DNA of 6,212 nucleotides from NCBI GenBank assembly GCA_955652655.1, contig CATPCK010000853.1, positions 1 to 6,212 on the forward strand. The letters are read 5' to 3'. Within the stretch, counting starts at the first letter, position 1. Every line of letters begins with the position of its first letter. Below are positions 1 through 6,198 of the stretch, piece by piece. The notes beneath the pieces are model-generated. The model did not search any database. It was not told the DNA's origin and saw nothing but the letters and a program-made list of their open reading frames with translations. The stretch is from an uncultured Ktedonobacteraceae bacterium. GTDB lineage: Bacteria; Chloroflexota; Ktedonobacteria; Ktedonobacterales; Ktedonobacteraceae. A program made the translations under genes and the position numbers.

Positions 1-4
1 CTAT

Positions 5-31
5 GATGCCATCTCCTTTGGGAGGGGCATC
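5..31 (-). promoter_or_regulatory. Hairpin sequestering a Shine-Dalgarno site at the left edge
   Basis: GATGCC (5-10) pairs with GGCATC (26-31). Inside it CTCC (13-16) pairs with GGAG (21-24) across a 4-base loop, with a small internal bulge. Read on the minus strand, AAAGGAG (19-13) is a near-perfect ribosome binding site, and it lies in the 3' arm of this hairpin about 12 bases before the window edge. If a minus-strand gene starts at or just beyond position 1, this is where its translation would be controlled, since folding would hide the site. The pairing is directly visible. The downstream gene is an inference because it lies outside the window. It could also be an incidental stem. Confidence 0.35.
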
Positions 32-86
32 CAAGCACCAGTTGCTGTTCTGCTTTCCACTCTTCAATTGTTCAAGTACGCCTGCT

Positions 87-141
87 GAGGGGAGAAGGGA
101 CCCGAAGGTCGGTCGCTGGTCACGGACCAGTCTACTCCCTC
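87..141 (-). ncRNA. Candidate structured RNA element (three-way junction) in minus-strand leader
   Basis: Three stems can be drawn. GAGGG (87-91) pairs with CCCTC (137-141) and encloses two hairpins. One is CTGGTC (116-121) with GACCAG (125-130) around a 3-base loop. The other is GACC (99-102) with GGTC (107-110). On the minus strand the second hairpin has a TTCG loop closed by C and G, the classic extra-stable UUCG tetraloop. On the plus strand the loop is CGAA. That asymmetry favours a minus-strand RNA. I cannot match it to a known riboswitch class. No covariation evidence is available from one sequence, so this remains a folding-based suggestion. Confidence 0.3.
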
Positions 142-349
142 CTGCTCTGTCTTCACGGCGCCTGCCCATTCCGTGTGAAACGGTCAGATGCGTCAGTAGC
201 GGTAGTATCGCATATGGCTGCTGCGTTGTCAAGAGGCTGTTCCCCTCTTTCCAGCGCTCCCTCCACCTGTCACTCCTTGCTTGCTGCTTGTCTGTCTCAG
301 CGATGCGGAGACGACGCACTCGTCCGCTGGACCCCAAAAGGGGCCAAAG

Positions 350-363
350 AACTCATACGAGTT
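350..363. repeat. Perfect inverted repeat AACTC-ATAC-GAGTT
   Basis: The five-base arms AACTC (350-354) and GAGTT (359-363) flank ATAC. The left ten bases, AACTCATACG, recur at 643-652, inside the spacer of the proposed promoter of the SPFH gene. The element could be a small hairpin in a leader RNA or a protein-binding palindrome with a half site at the promoter. A ten-base match within 300 bases can also arise by chance. Confidence 0.25.
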
Positions 364-445
364 GACAATGCTCTGGGAAGGAATGATCCCTGAGGAGGCC
401 ACATTAGCGTGACATACGACCGCTCATCCAAGAGACAGGAGCACC

Positions 446-476
446 CAATCAGAAAAAATCGGGTGATTGTCTTTTT
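446..476 (+). terminator. Weak terminator-like hairpin with T-tract
   Basis: CAATCA (446-451) pairs with TGATTG (464-469) over a 12-base loop, and TCTTTTT follows at 470-476. This is the right order for an intrinsic terminator on the plus strand, but the stem is only six pairs and AT-rich, so it would be weak. No plus-strand gene is visible upstream for it to serve. Confidence 0.18.
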
Positions 477-488
477 GATGGTATCACT

Positions 489-518
489 ATTCTTAACATA
501 TTCTTAAAGAGATGTCAA
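489..518 (-). promoter_or_regulatory. Candidate sigma-70-type promoter, minus strand (proximal)
   Basis: On the minus strand a perfect TTGACA (518-513) is followed 18 bases later by AAGAAT (494-489), a four-of-six match to TATAAT. With a 17-base spacer the -10 would be TAAGAA, which is worse. Transcription would start near position 482 and run leftward through the structured region toward the window edge. The -35 is strong and the -10 mediocre. Confidence 0.28.
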
Positions 519-583
519 GAGTTTGTTCAAAACCAGGACCATTCGTCATAGGTGATAAATGCCTGTCTTTGTAGTGCAACGAT

Positions 584-612
584 ATTCTCTCACATGGAAG
601 ATAGATTGTCAA
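584..612 (-). promoter_or_regulatory. Candidate sigma-70-type promoter, minus strand (distal)
   Basis: On the minus strand TTGACA (612-607) and GAGAAT (589-584, four of six) are separated by exactly 17 bases. This is a second promoter-like pair pointing left, about 95 bases upstream of the proximal one. It lies back to back with the plus-strand promoter of the SPFH gene, so the AT-rich segment would be a divergent promoter region. Confidence 0.3.
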
Positions 613-629
613 GGTTTTTTTCTGAGTGT

Positions 630-659
630 TTGAAGAATGGTTAACTCATACGTTGTAAT
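630..659 (+). promoter_or_regulatory. Candidate promoter of the SPFH operon
   Basis: TTGAAG (630-635, four of six) and TGTAAT (654-659, five of six) are separated by 18 bases. This predicts a start near 666 and an untranslated leader of about 53 bases before the ATG at 720. The spacer contains the ten-base repeat AACTCATACG, a possible operator. YdjI-type genes in Bacillus subtilis belong to the SigW envelope-stress regulon. I looked for a SigW-like pair here and found no well-spaced match. Confidence 0.4.
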
Positions 660-719
660 AGCTAGACATACCTTTATTTCACAGGGATGTAAATACACAG
701 AACAACAAAGGAGTTTATT

Positions 720-1592
720 ATGCCTGGTTTACGCAACGTTATCTCGACCCTGACCGACAACGGCGAAGAGGTTATGGGACCTGAAATCCTGCTCTGGCAC
801 TATCCAGAGAATAACATCATGAATGGTTCGCTGCTGACCGTGGAAAGTAACCATTTCTGCGTGCTCAAGTCGCGTGGTGCCATTCTGCAAATCTATGAAA
901 CAGGCCAGTATCCCGTCCAGACCCCTGACCGCCCTCTATTTGGCTCTATGCAGCAGGCCTTTTATGGTGGCCAGAGCCCCTGGCAATACGAAGCCCTCTA
1001 TATCAATCGCGCAAAATTGATATTGAAAACGACCGGCATGGCGCTCTCACGCGAAATGGCAGAGATGGCCTACAGCGTGGATTACTACATCCATGTTGAG
1101 ACAAGAGAAGCAGCTGTACGGCTCGTGCAACACATGCCTTACCGTGGACATGCTTTGACGACACAGGAAGTGAATGCCTATGCGAGCCCGGTGATTGAAC
1201 AGGCCGTCAATCAGTTAGTACAGATTACGCCGCTAGAATCGGTCAATGAAAAGATCCACGACCTTTCTCAAATCGTGTTTCAGCATCTCCAAGAGTTCCT
1301 GGGCACCTATGGCATCTCGCTGGATACTATCAAGGTCCTGGTATTTCCGCGCGACGAGCGTATGAAGGCGTTGATTTCACTGAAAGCCTTTGGCTTGAGC
1401 GAAATCGACGCGGTGCGCTACTATACTGCTATGCTGATGGCGGAACGAGGAGTGGTCTCCGCCCCCAATATGGCGATAGGCCAGGCTTTCAATATCAGTG
1501 GTGTACAGGCGACAGCTAGCACTGATCGCTATACCCTCAACACTCCTGCTGCTCCACCTCCACCAGCACACCCAAATCAGTCGGGGCGCTAG
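720..1592 (+). CDS. SPFH/Band-7 domain protein, YdjI type
   Basis: This is a 290-residue cytosolic protein with no signal peptide or membrane segment. The ATG is preceded by AAAGGAG (707-713) with a six-base gap. The pattern matches the bacterial SPFH branch often labelled 'virion core protein-like' or YdjI. It has EILLWHYP at 22-29, NGSLLTVE at 35-42, a glycine after a hydrophobic strand (SRGAI), a YPVQTPD turn at 64-70, YGGQSPWQ at 82-89, and a strand-rich segment to about 135. A helical part covers about 145-255. Family members bind membranes or membrane-associated partners and form oligomeric scaffolds. In Bacillus YdjI helps recruit the PspA-like YdjF. Unlike many relatives, it has no C-terminal zinc ribbon: residues 277-290 form a short Pro-rich tail. 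It is the first gene of an operon with the gene at 1660, 67 bp downstream. The family call is fairly sure and the precise role is not. Confidence 0.78.
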   Translation: MPGLRNVISTLTDNGEEVMGPEILLWHYPENNIMNGSLLTVESNHFCVLKSRGAILQIYETGQYPVQTPDRPLFGSMQQAFYGGQSPWQYEALYINRAKLILKTTGMALSREMAEMAYSVDYYIHVETREAAVRLVQHMPYRGHALTTQEVNAYASPVIEQAVNQLVQITPLESVNEKIHDLSQIVFQHLQEFLGTYGISLDTIKVLVFPRDERMKALISLKAFGLSEIDAVRYYTAMLMAERGVVSAPNMAIGQAFNISGVQATASTDRYTLNTPAAPPPPAHPNQSGR

Positions 1593-1647
1593 TTTTTGTA
1601 CAGGGAAACGGTACACTGGGGGCTCGAGAAATCGGGTCCCTGCAGCT

Positions 1648-1652
1648 GGAGG
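1648..1652 (+). promoter_or_regulatory. Ribosome binding site deciding the start of the second operon gene
   Basis: GGAGG lies seven bases before the ATG at 1660. The frame stays open back to 1498, inside the SPFH gene, but no comparable site precedes that earlier ATG. The extra 54 residues would overlap the SPFH gene and look unlike the rest of the protein. Confidence 0.8.
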
Positions 1653-1659
1653 ACATACC

Positions 1660-2208
1660 ATGAGTTCGGGGCCATCCAATGATCCTATTGTGCAGCAGTT
1701 GCAACTGCTGCTCACAGGTTACGGCTATAACTTTTACAGCTCGGTAAATCAAGCGCGAGCCGACGATTTGCTGGTCCGGGAACGCGCCAGCTATCACCTG
1801 GCGCAAGCGGTGGATATGCTGGCAGCGTTGCGCGGCGAATACCAGCGCCGCTTTATTCCACCCCTCACCCGTGCTAATCCCGATCCGCCCCAGGAAGCGC
1901 TGGCGCAGGTACGGGAGATAGAGGCCGCGCAACAGGCTCTCTCCAATGTTGAAACTGCCATTCGCGGCATGGCGGTACCTTCACAGGATCGTATCTGGTG
2001 GCGCTTCCGCCAGGAAGAGCCGCTGCTGCGTCAATTACTACAATTCGATCTCGCGTTAGTACGCAGTAGTGAACAGGTCTACCAGTATGTTACGCAGCTT
2101 ACCCCCGACAACTGGCATAACCAGGTCATTGCGTCTTTGCGTCAAATGACCCAACAGATAACGCAGGTCGTGCGAGACCGCGAACGCTTTTTGTTGCTGC
2201 CAATGTGA
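1660..2208 (+). CDS. Uncharacterised helical protein paired with the SPFH gene
   Basis: I do not recognise a family for this 182-residue protein. It has no signal peptide, membrane segment, cysteine or nucleotide-binding motif. It looks almost wholly helical, with Gln, Arg and Glu richness and leucine spacing suited to helix bundles or coiled coils. Roughly, these run over residues 10-64, 76-103 (Q/E/A-rich) and 115-180 (Q-rich, ending RDRERFLLLPM). A conserved-looking patch LLLTGYGYNFYSSVNQARAD lies at 16-35, and an aromatic cluster RIWWRF at 111-116. The start is fixed by GGAGG seven bases upstream. It lies 67 bp after the SPFH gene on the same strand and is probably cotranscribed, so a physical partner or effector of the SPFH scaffold is a reasonable guess. 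Its stop is 15 bp from the stop of the convergent gene. It is very likely a real gene of unknown function. Confidence 0.8.
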   Translation: MSSGPSNDPIVQQLQLLLTGYGYNFYSSVNQARADDLLVRERASYHLAQAVDMLAALRGEYQRRFIPPLTRANPDPPQEALAQVREIEAAQQALSNVETAIRGMAVPSQDRIWWRFRQEEPLLRQLLQFDLALVRSSEQVYQYVTQLTPDNWHNQVIASLRQMTQQITQVVRDRERFLLLPM

Positions 2209-2223
2209 AGAGAGAAGCGCGAC

Positions 2224-3450
2224 TCAGCTTGTCAGTATACCGATATAGTCACCTGGCAGCGTGCAGCCATTGTAGAGCCTGGCTAAGAGCTGTTCCTGGT
2301 TTGAAACTACGACATGGCCTGATACACAGGCCATGTTTAGCGTGCGCGCACCCATCGGAAGGTCCTGGCGCAGGGGCTTTGGTCGATTAGCGCCGTCACG
2401 CACCCCCATTGGCCAGTATGCCCCTTGACTGGAAAAGTCCCTGGCACTAAAGTAGAAGAATGGTACCTTGTAGCGCAAAGTTGTTTGCACGTCGGTGATG
2501 AGCGTTAAGATGTGGGAGACGGCTACAACATAGGCACTTGAAGCATCAACACCACAGCCAAAGATACAACCGGTGCCTTCAATGACCCACAAATGTTTTC
2601 CCAGGTCGCCACTATTCAGATCAACTCCTATGCGCTGCGCCCAGAAGGTGAAAAGGCCATAAAGGCTATTGGTCGCCTGGGTGGGGTAGCCATTGTGCCA
2701 GCTATCGATCATGCCAATGGTCTGGGAACGCCAGTTCCAGTGCCCACCTGGATGAACAGAAGAGTTCATGGCAGACTGCATCTCATCGAGATAGTGTGCC
2801 TGATCCGCTAATCCCTGGAAGTCAATGCCGCCAACACGAGGATCGTTTGATCCGAGAATAATGGGAATTTCAGGTCGAACCGCGTGCATGGCTTGCTCGC
2901 ACAAATCAAAAAATTTGGCAAAGATCGCCGGAGGAACCCCGGTGTTAAATTTACCCGACTTCATCTGCTCGTTGCCGCACTGCACGGCATCCGCCCCTGC
3001 CTGTGCCACGTCATTCATAAATTTCATATCATACAGGCGCGCATCGCTGGCCCATTGACAAAGCGAGACCATCACTCGCACCCCCGCGCTGTGGAACTTT
3101 GCCACGGTCGTCTTCAACCCGTCGCCGCTGGGACCACTGCTGACACAGGTGACATAGCTTACTCGCACCCAGGGGATATCACTAAAAGCTTTATCTGTAT
3201 CTGCCACTATGCCCAATACCTGTGCAGGTGAAACTACCGGAGGGTAGATTACGGCCGGAGTTCCTGTTATAGTCCTTGTCGCGCCAGGCGTACTAACTGG
3301 GATGGTGGGTGTAGGCGTCGAACTTACAGCTGCCGATGCTTGCTGTGATGTTATCACGCGATATGAAAATGCCGCCAGGATAAAACTCACTACCAGCACC
3401 AGTGCAAACACTATCGAGGAACTGGTCTTAATATTTTTGAATGGGTTCAC
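2224..3450 (-). CDS. Secreted glycoside hydrolase-like protein (clan GH-A type barrel), copy A
   Basis: This is a 408-residue exported protein. The N-terminus has Lys residues at 5 and 8, a hydrophobic stretch at about 13-30, and a likely signal peptidase I site after ASA near residue 40. A Ser/Thr/Pro linker runs to about 70. From about 78 the pattern is that of an alternating beta/alpha barrel: VLGIVA, PWVRVSY, GVRVMVSL, then ADAVQCGNEQ with N160-E161, and HLWVIEGTG with E291. In clan GH-A an Asn-Glu on strand 4 is the acid/base and a Glu on strand 7 the nucleophile. These are the best candidates, about 130 residues apart. Cysteines are many, including C375 and C396 near the end. Other striking segments are SVHPGGHW (231-238) and SWHNGYP (250-256). 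The GTG start has AAAGAGG (3470-3464) 13 bases upstream, just after the stop of copy B. I cannot name the substrate or GH family. A non-catalytic barrel is possible. Confidence 0.72.
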   Translation of the reverse strand: MNPFKNIKTSSSIVFALVLVVSFILAAFSYRVITSQQASAAVSSTPTPTIPVSTPGATRTITGTPAVIYPPVVSPAQVLGIVADTDKAFSDIPWVRVSYVTCVSSGPSGDGLKTTVAKFHSAGVRVMVSLCQWASDARLYDMKFMNDVAQAGADAVQCGNEQMKSGKFNTGVPPAIFAKFFDLCEQAMHAVRPEIPIILGSNDPRVGGIDFQGLADQAHYLDEMQSAMNSSVHPGGHWNWRSQTIGMIDSWHNGYPTQATNSLYGLFTFWAQRIGVDLNSGDLGKHLWVIEGTGCIFGCGVDASSAYVVAVSHILTLITDVQTTLRYKVPFFYFSARDFSSQGAYWPMGVRDGANRPKPLRQDLPMGARTLNMACVSGHVVVSNQEQLLARLYNGCTLPGDYIGILTS

Positions 3451-3473
3451 GTTCTGCTATATGCCTCTTTATT

Positions 3474-4685
3474 TCAGCTTTCCAGGATACCAATATAGTT
3501 ACCTGGCAGATTACAACCATTGTAGAGCGTGGCTAAAAGTTGCTCCTGACTTGAAATTGTAACATGTCCAGAAGGACACGACATACTCAGAGTGCGCGCA
3601 CCCATTGACAGATCCTGTCTCAAAGGCTTGGGATGATTATTGACAGTGCGTACTCCCATCGGCCAGAATTCTCCTTGACTGGCAAAGTCACTGGCACTAA
3701 AGTAGAAGAACGGTACCTTATAGCGCATAGATGTCTGTACATCGGTAATGAGCGTTAAAATGTGGGAGACAGCAACATCATAGGCATCGGTGGCAACGCC
3801 ACAGCCAAAGATGCAACCGGTGCCCTCAATGACCCAGAGGTGTTTCCCTAATGCTCCACTACCTGGATCAACGCCAAATTGCTGTGCCCAGAAGAGAAAT
3901 AAATAATAGAGGCTGTTGATCCCTTGAGATGGGTAGCCATTGTGCCAGCTATCGATCATGCCGATAGTTTGGGAACGCCAGCTCCAGTGCCCACCTGGAT
4001 GAACGGAAGTATTCATGGCGTACTGCATGGAATTGAAATAGCTCACCTCATCGTAAAGAGGAGCATAGTCATGCCCTCCCACATGAGGGTCATTTGATCC
4101 AATGATGATGGGGATTTCAGGACGAACCGCGTGCATGGCTTGCTGGCAAAGGTCGTAGAATTTGGCGAAAACCGCCGGTGAAACCCCACGGGTGTACGGA
4201 CCAAATTTCATCTGCTCGTTGCCGCACTGTACAGCATCAGCCCCTCCCTGTGCCGCGTCATTCAAAATACTCGTGTTATACAGCCGTGCATCGGTGGCCC
4301 ATTGGCAGACTGAGAGCATTACACGCACCCCTATACTATGGAACTTTGCGATGGTCGCCTTCAACCCATCTCCGCTGGGGCCGCTCTTGATGCAGGTGGT
4401 ATAGCTTACTCGCACCCAGGGAATATCTTTAAACGGATTTGTAGTTTCAGCTACTATTCCCAATACCTTTGCCGGTGGGACCACCGAAGGATAGGTTGGC
4501 GTTGGGTCTGGCGTTGGGGGCGGGGTAAATGTAGGGGTTGGAGTAGGCTTCGGTGTATGTTTCGGCGCCGGCGCTGGTTGTACGGCAGTAGCCCCAAACG
4601 CACAGGCCGTCAGTAAAATACTTAGCAAAGTAACGAGCGCCAGTCTGGTCATTGATTTTTTTTGCACATATCCTTGCACCTTCAT
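3474..4685 (-). CDS. Lipoprotein glycoside hydrolase-like protein (clan GH-A type barrel), copy B
   Basis: Counted from the ATG at 4685, this is 403 residues. The N-terminus is a lipoprotein signal: basic residues to R14, hydrophobic LALVTLLSIL, then lipobox LTAC with C28 as the lipidated residue. A Pro/Thr/Lys linker (about 34-65) would hold the domain away from the membrane. The barrel follows copy A closely, with N156-E157 in QCGNEQ as candidate acid/base and E287 in WVIEGTG as candidate nucleophile. SVHPGGHW, SWHNGYP, the GCIFGCG cysteines and the C-terminal cysteine pair (C370, C391) are all kept. Start choice: a GTG at 4697 is in frame but abuts the GGAGG site (4702-4698) with no gap. 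The ATG at 4685 has a 12-base gap, and another ATG at 4652 lies too far away. Downstream, 23 bp separate it from copy A, whose ribosome site follows this stop at once. Substrate is unknown. An extracytoplasmic glycan enzyme is the likely role. Confidence 0.74.
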   Translation of the reverse strand: MKVQGYVQKKSMTRLALVTLLSILLTACAFGATAVQPAPAPKHTPKPTPTPTFTPPPTPDPTPTYPSVVPPAKVLGIVAETTNPFKDIPWVRVSYTTCIKSGPSGDGLKATIAKFHSIGVRVMLSVCQWATDARLYNTSILNDAAQGGADAVQCGNEQMKFGPYTRGVSPAVFAKFYDLCQQAMHAVRPEIPIIIGSNDPHVGGHDYAPLYDEVSYFNSMQYAMNTSVHPGGHWSWRSQTIGMIDSWHNGYPSQGINSLYYLFLFWAQQFGVDPGSGALGKHLWVIEGTGCIFGCGVATDAYDVAVSHILTLITDVQTSMRYKVPFFYFSASDFASQGEFWPMGVRTVNNHPKPLRQDLSMGARTLSMSCPSGHVTISSQEQLLATLYNGCNLPGNYIGILES

Positions 4686-4697
4686 GTTTTGATACAC

Positions 4698-4702
4698 CCT
4701 CC
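4698..4702 (-). promoter_or_regulatory. Ribosome binding site of lipoprotein copy B
   Basis: The minus strand reads GGAGG directly before an in-frame GTG and 12 bases before an in-frame ATG. A zero gap is unsuitable for initiation, so the ATG at 4685 is preferred. The 79 bp between this ATG and the mnmE stop contain no clear terminator and only poor promoter matches, so readthrough from mnmE is possible. Confidence 0.6.
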
Positions 4703-4764
4703 GTTAAACAATCTCTCATGCCATTTCAAATAGATGCCCCACCACCACCTTCTCTACAATAAAC

Positions 4765-6192
4765 TTATTTGCCTATGCAAAATTCACTGAAAATTCTGTC
4801 CAACAGGTCATCGCTGGCTGTTTCCCCGGTGATTTCACCCAGCGTATCATGGGCCGCACTCAAATCAATAGAGACAAAATCCAGCGGCAATCTATGCTCA
4901 AGGGGTACTAACGAAGCTCGCAAATGTTCGACTGCACGGCGCAGCGCCTCCTGGTGCCGCATACTGGTGACCAGCACACTTGAGCTATGCAATGTCTTGC
5001 CAGCCAATACCAGGTTAGCTATCGTCTCTTCCAGTGCTGCCAACCCTTGTCCTGTCAATGTCGATGTAGCCACAATAGGCGCTTCGGGCCACAGGTTACG
5101 CGGCGCTTCGCGTTCCAGTTGTTGCGCGCGATCTGCTTTATTGACCACTACAACCACTGGTCTGGGAGTTCCTCCTGTACCTACCACACCTATGCCCATA
5201 CCAAACCCCATTGTGCGCAATTCCTCGCAAATGTCTCGATCCTGGCTGGTCAGTTTCTCGGACCCATCAAAGACTAGCAGCACAACGTCGGCACTTTCGG
5301 CTGCTGCTCGGCTGCGCTGCACACCCATCTGCTCAACCGGGTCATCACCTGGTGTGATACCGGCGGTGTCAATGAGGTGCAATGGAATACCACGCAGGTT
5401 GGCCACTTCTTCCACGGTATCCCTGGTAGTCCCCGCGATAGGTGTAACAATGGCGCGTTCAGAACGCAAAAGGGCATTGAGCAAGCTGGATTTGCCGACG
5501 TTGGGCCGGCCAATAATAGCGGTGCGCAGGCCCTGCCGGTAGAGGCGCCCCTGCTCTGAACCTGCGAGCAGAGTATCTACCTGCTCCTGCGCGATAGCTA
5601 TCATAGGCGCAAGTTCCGCCGGCTGGGGAGTAGGTACATCTTCTTCGGGGAAGTCTATACTGGCCTCGATACGCGCCAGGACAGCGAGAATAGCGTGACG
5701 AGCCTCCTGCACCTGGGCGGAGACTCGTCCCTGCAGTTGCTGCATGGCCAGGCGTTGTCCAGCCTCGGTCTGCGCTCCTATCAGGTCCATCACTGCTTCT
5801 GCTTGTGCCAGGTCGAGACGTCCGTTGAGAAAGGCGCGCAGCGTAAACTCTCCAGGATTTGCCATACGCGCACCCTGAGCCAGTACCAGGCGCAAGATAC
5901 GCTGGAGGACAAGCGGCCCCCCGTGTCCCTGGATCTCTACAACATTTTCACAGGTATAGGTGCGCGGGGCGTTCATAAAGGCCACCAATACCTCGTCAAT
6001 TATTTCCTCTGTAGTTGGATCAACAATATGCCCATAGGTGAGCAAGTGTGAAGGAGGAAGGCCAGTACATCCTCCCGGCTGTCGGAAAAGAGGCTCCACC
6101 AGGGTGAACGCTTCCGTTCCACTCACACGGACTACACCAATGCCACCTGTACCGGGCGGCGTCGCGATTGCCGCAATCGTGTCATTTTGCAT
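4765..6192 (-). CDS. mnmE: tRNA uridine-5-carboxymethylaminomethyl modification GTPase MnmE
   Basis: This is a complete 475-residue MnmE (also TrmE/ThdF). With MnmG it builds the 5-(carboxymethyl)aminomethyl group on wobble uridine 34 of certain tRNAs in the cytosol, using a folate one-carbon donor and GTP hydrolysis. The N-terminal folate-binding domain (about 1-120) opens with the classic DTIAAIATPPGTGGIGVVR. A helical domain follows and resumes after the G domain. The inserted G domain (about 218-395) shows G1 GRPNVGKS 228-235, G2 GTTRD 254-258, G3 DTAG 275-278 and G4 NKAD 351-354. The C-terminus is the invariant FCIGK with C472. It is about 20 residues longer than Escherichia coli MnmE. 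Most of the excess is a Gly-rich stretch at 328-342, just before the G4 strand. The ATG matches the family's N-terminus, yet no Shine-Dalgarno precedes it. A TATAAT box six bases upstream suggests a leaderless mRNA. MnmG is not in the window. Confidence 0.97.
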   Translation of the reverse strand: MQNDTIAAIATPPGTGGIGVVRVSGTEAFTLVEPLFRQPGGCTGLPPSHLLTYGHIVDPTTEEIIDEVLVAFMNAPRTYTCENVVEIQGHGGPLVLQRILRLVLAQGARMANPGEFTLRAFLNGRLDLAQAEAVMDLIGAQTEAGQRLAMQQLQGRVSAQVQEARHAILAVLARIEASIDFPEEDVPTPQPAELAPMIAIAQEQVDTLLAGSEQGRLYRQGLRTAIIGRPNVGKSSLLNALLRSERAIVTPIAGTTRDTVEEVANLRGIPLHLIDTAGITPGDDPVEQMGVQRSRAAAESADVVLLVFDGSEKLTSQDRDICEELRTMGFGMGIGVVGTGGTPRPVVVVVNKADRAQQLEREAPRNLWPEAPIVATSTLTGQGLAALEETIANLVLAGKTLHSSSVLVTSMRHQEALRRAVEHLRASLVPLEHRLPLDFVSIDLSAAHDTLGEITGETASDDLLDRIFSEFCIGK

Positions 6193-6198
6193 AGTGCG

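Larger units (their letters stand above)
1..629. other. Intergenic region without a convincing protein gene; possible minus-strand leader
   Basis: I find no credible gene here. The open frames that exist, for example one from position 3 to 365 on the plus strand, give Ser/Arg/Cys-rich products with no good ribosome binding site, no recognisable motif and strongly biased composition. They read like chance frames. The stretch splits in two. About 1-430 is GC-richer and full of short inverted repeats. About 430-720 is AT-rich and carries promoter-like boxes on both strands. Several hairpins are better on the minus strand, including a C(UUCG)G tetraloop and a hairpin that covers a Shine-Dalgarno sequence. 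The simplest reading is a long 5' leader of a minus-strand gene whose start codon lies just left of position 1. That gene itself is not visible. Confidence 0.45.
2224..4685 (-). repeat. Tandem gene duplication (copies A and B)
   Basis: The genes at 3450-2224 and 4685-3474 are direct tandem copies in the same orientation, 23 bp apart. By hand alignment of about 130 residues starting at VLGIVA, roughly three quarters are identical. Similarity is still visible in the DNA, including near both stop codons. The first ~70 residues (signal and linker) do not align. The mature domain therefore stayed constrained while the export and linker parts diverged or were replaced. Confidence 0.85.

Noticed and set aside
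25..85. T-box riboswitch: minus strand shows GAAGAGTGGAAAGC, partly like the T-box core, upstream of a masked ribosome site
   Set aside because: The conserved TGGNACC bulge is not present (TGGAAAG instead), and no long Stem I with the usual motifs can be recognised. The overall leader layout is similar, but the diagnostic sequence is missing.
3..365. A 120-codon plus-strand open frame starting at the left edge
   Set aside because: The product is Ser/Arg/Cys-rich without motifs or a ribosome site, and the region is better explained as structured non-coding DNA.
1597..1642. Small inverted repeats in the SPFH-partner intergenic gap (TGTAC/GTACA and CAGGGA/TCCCTG)
   Set aside because: The short stems are mutually exclusive, and there is no T-tract or known motif. 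They could affect coupling but are not enough to call an element.
1498..1659. Longer version of the helical-protein gene starting inside the SPFH gene
   Set aside because: No ribosome site is seen there, the composition is unlike the rest, and there is a strong GGAGG before the ATG at 1660.
2593..3231. Several plus-strand open frames opposite the glycosidase-like copy A
   Set aside because: They mirror conserved minus-strand coding sequence. The matching frames opposite copy B arise from the duplication and not from selection.
4769..5542. A 257-codon plus-strand open frame opposite mnmE
   Set aside because: It is antisense to a certain mnmE gene, with a Ser/Arg/Thr-rich product typical of a shadow frame.
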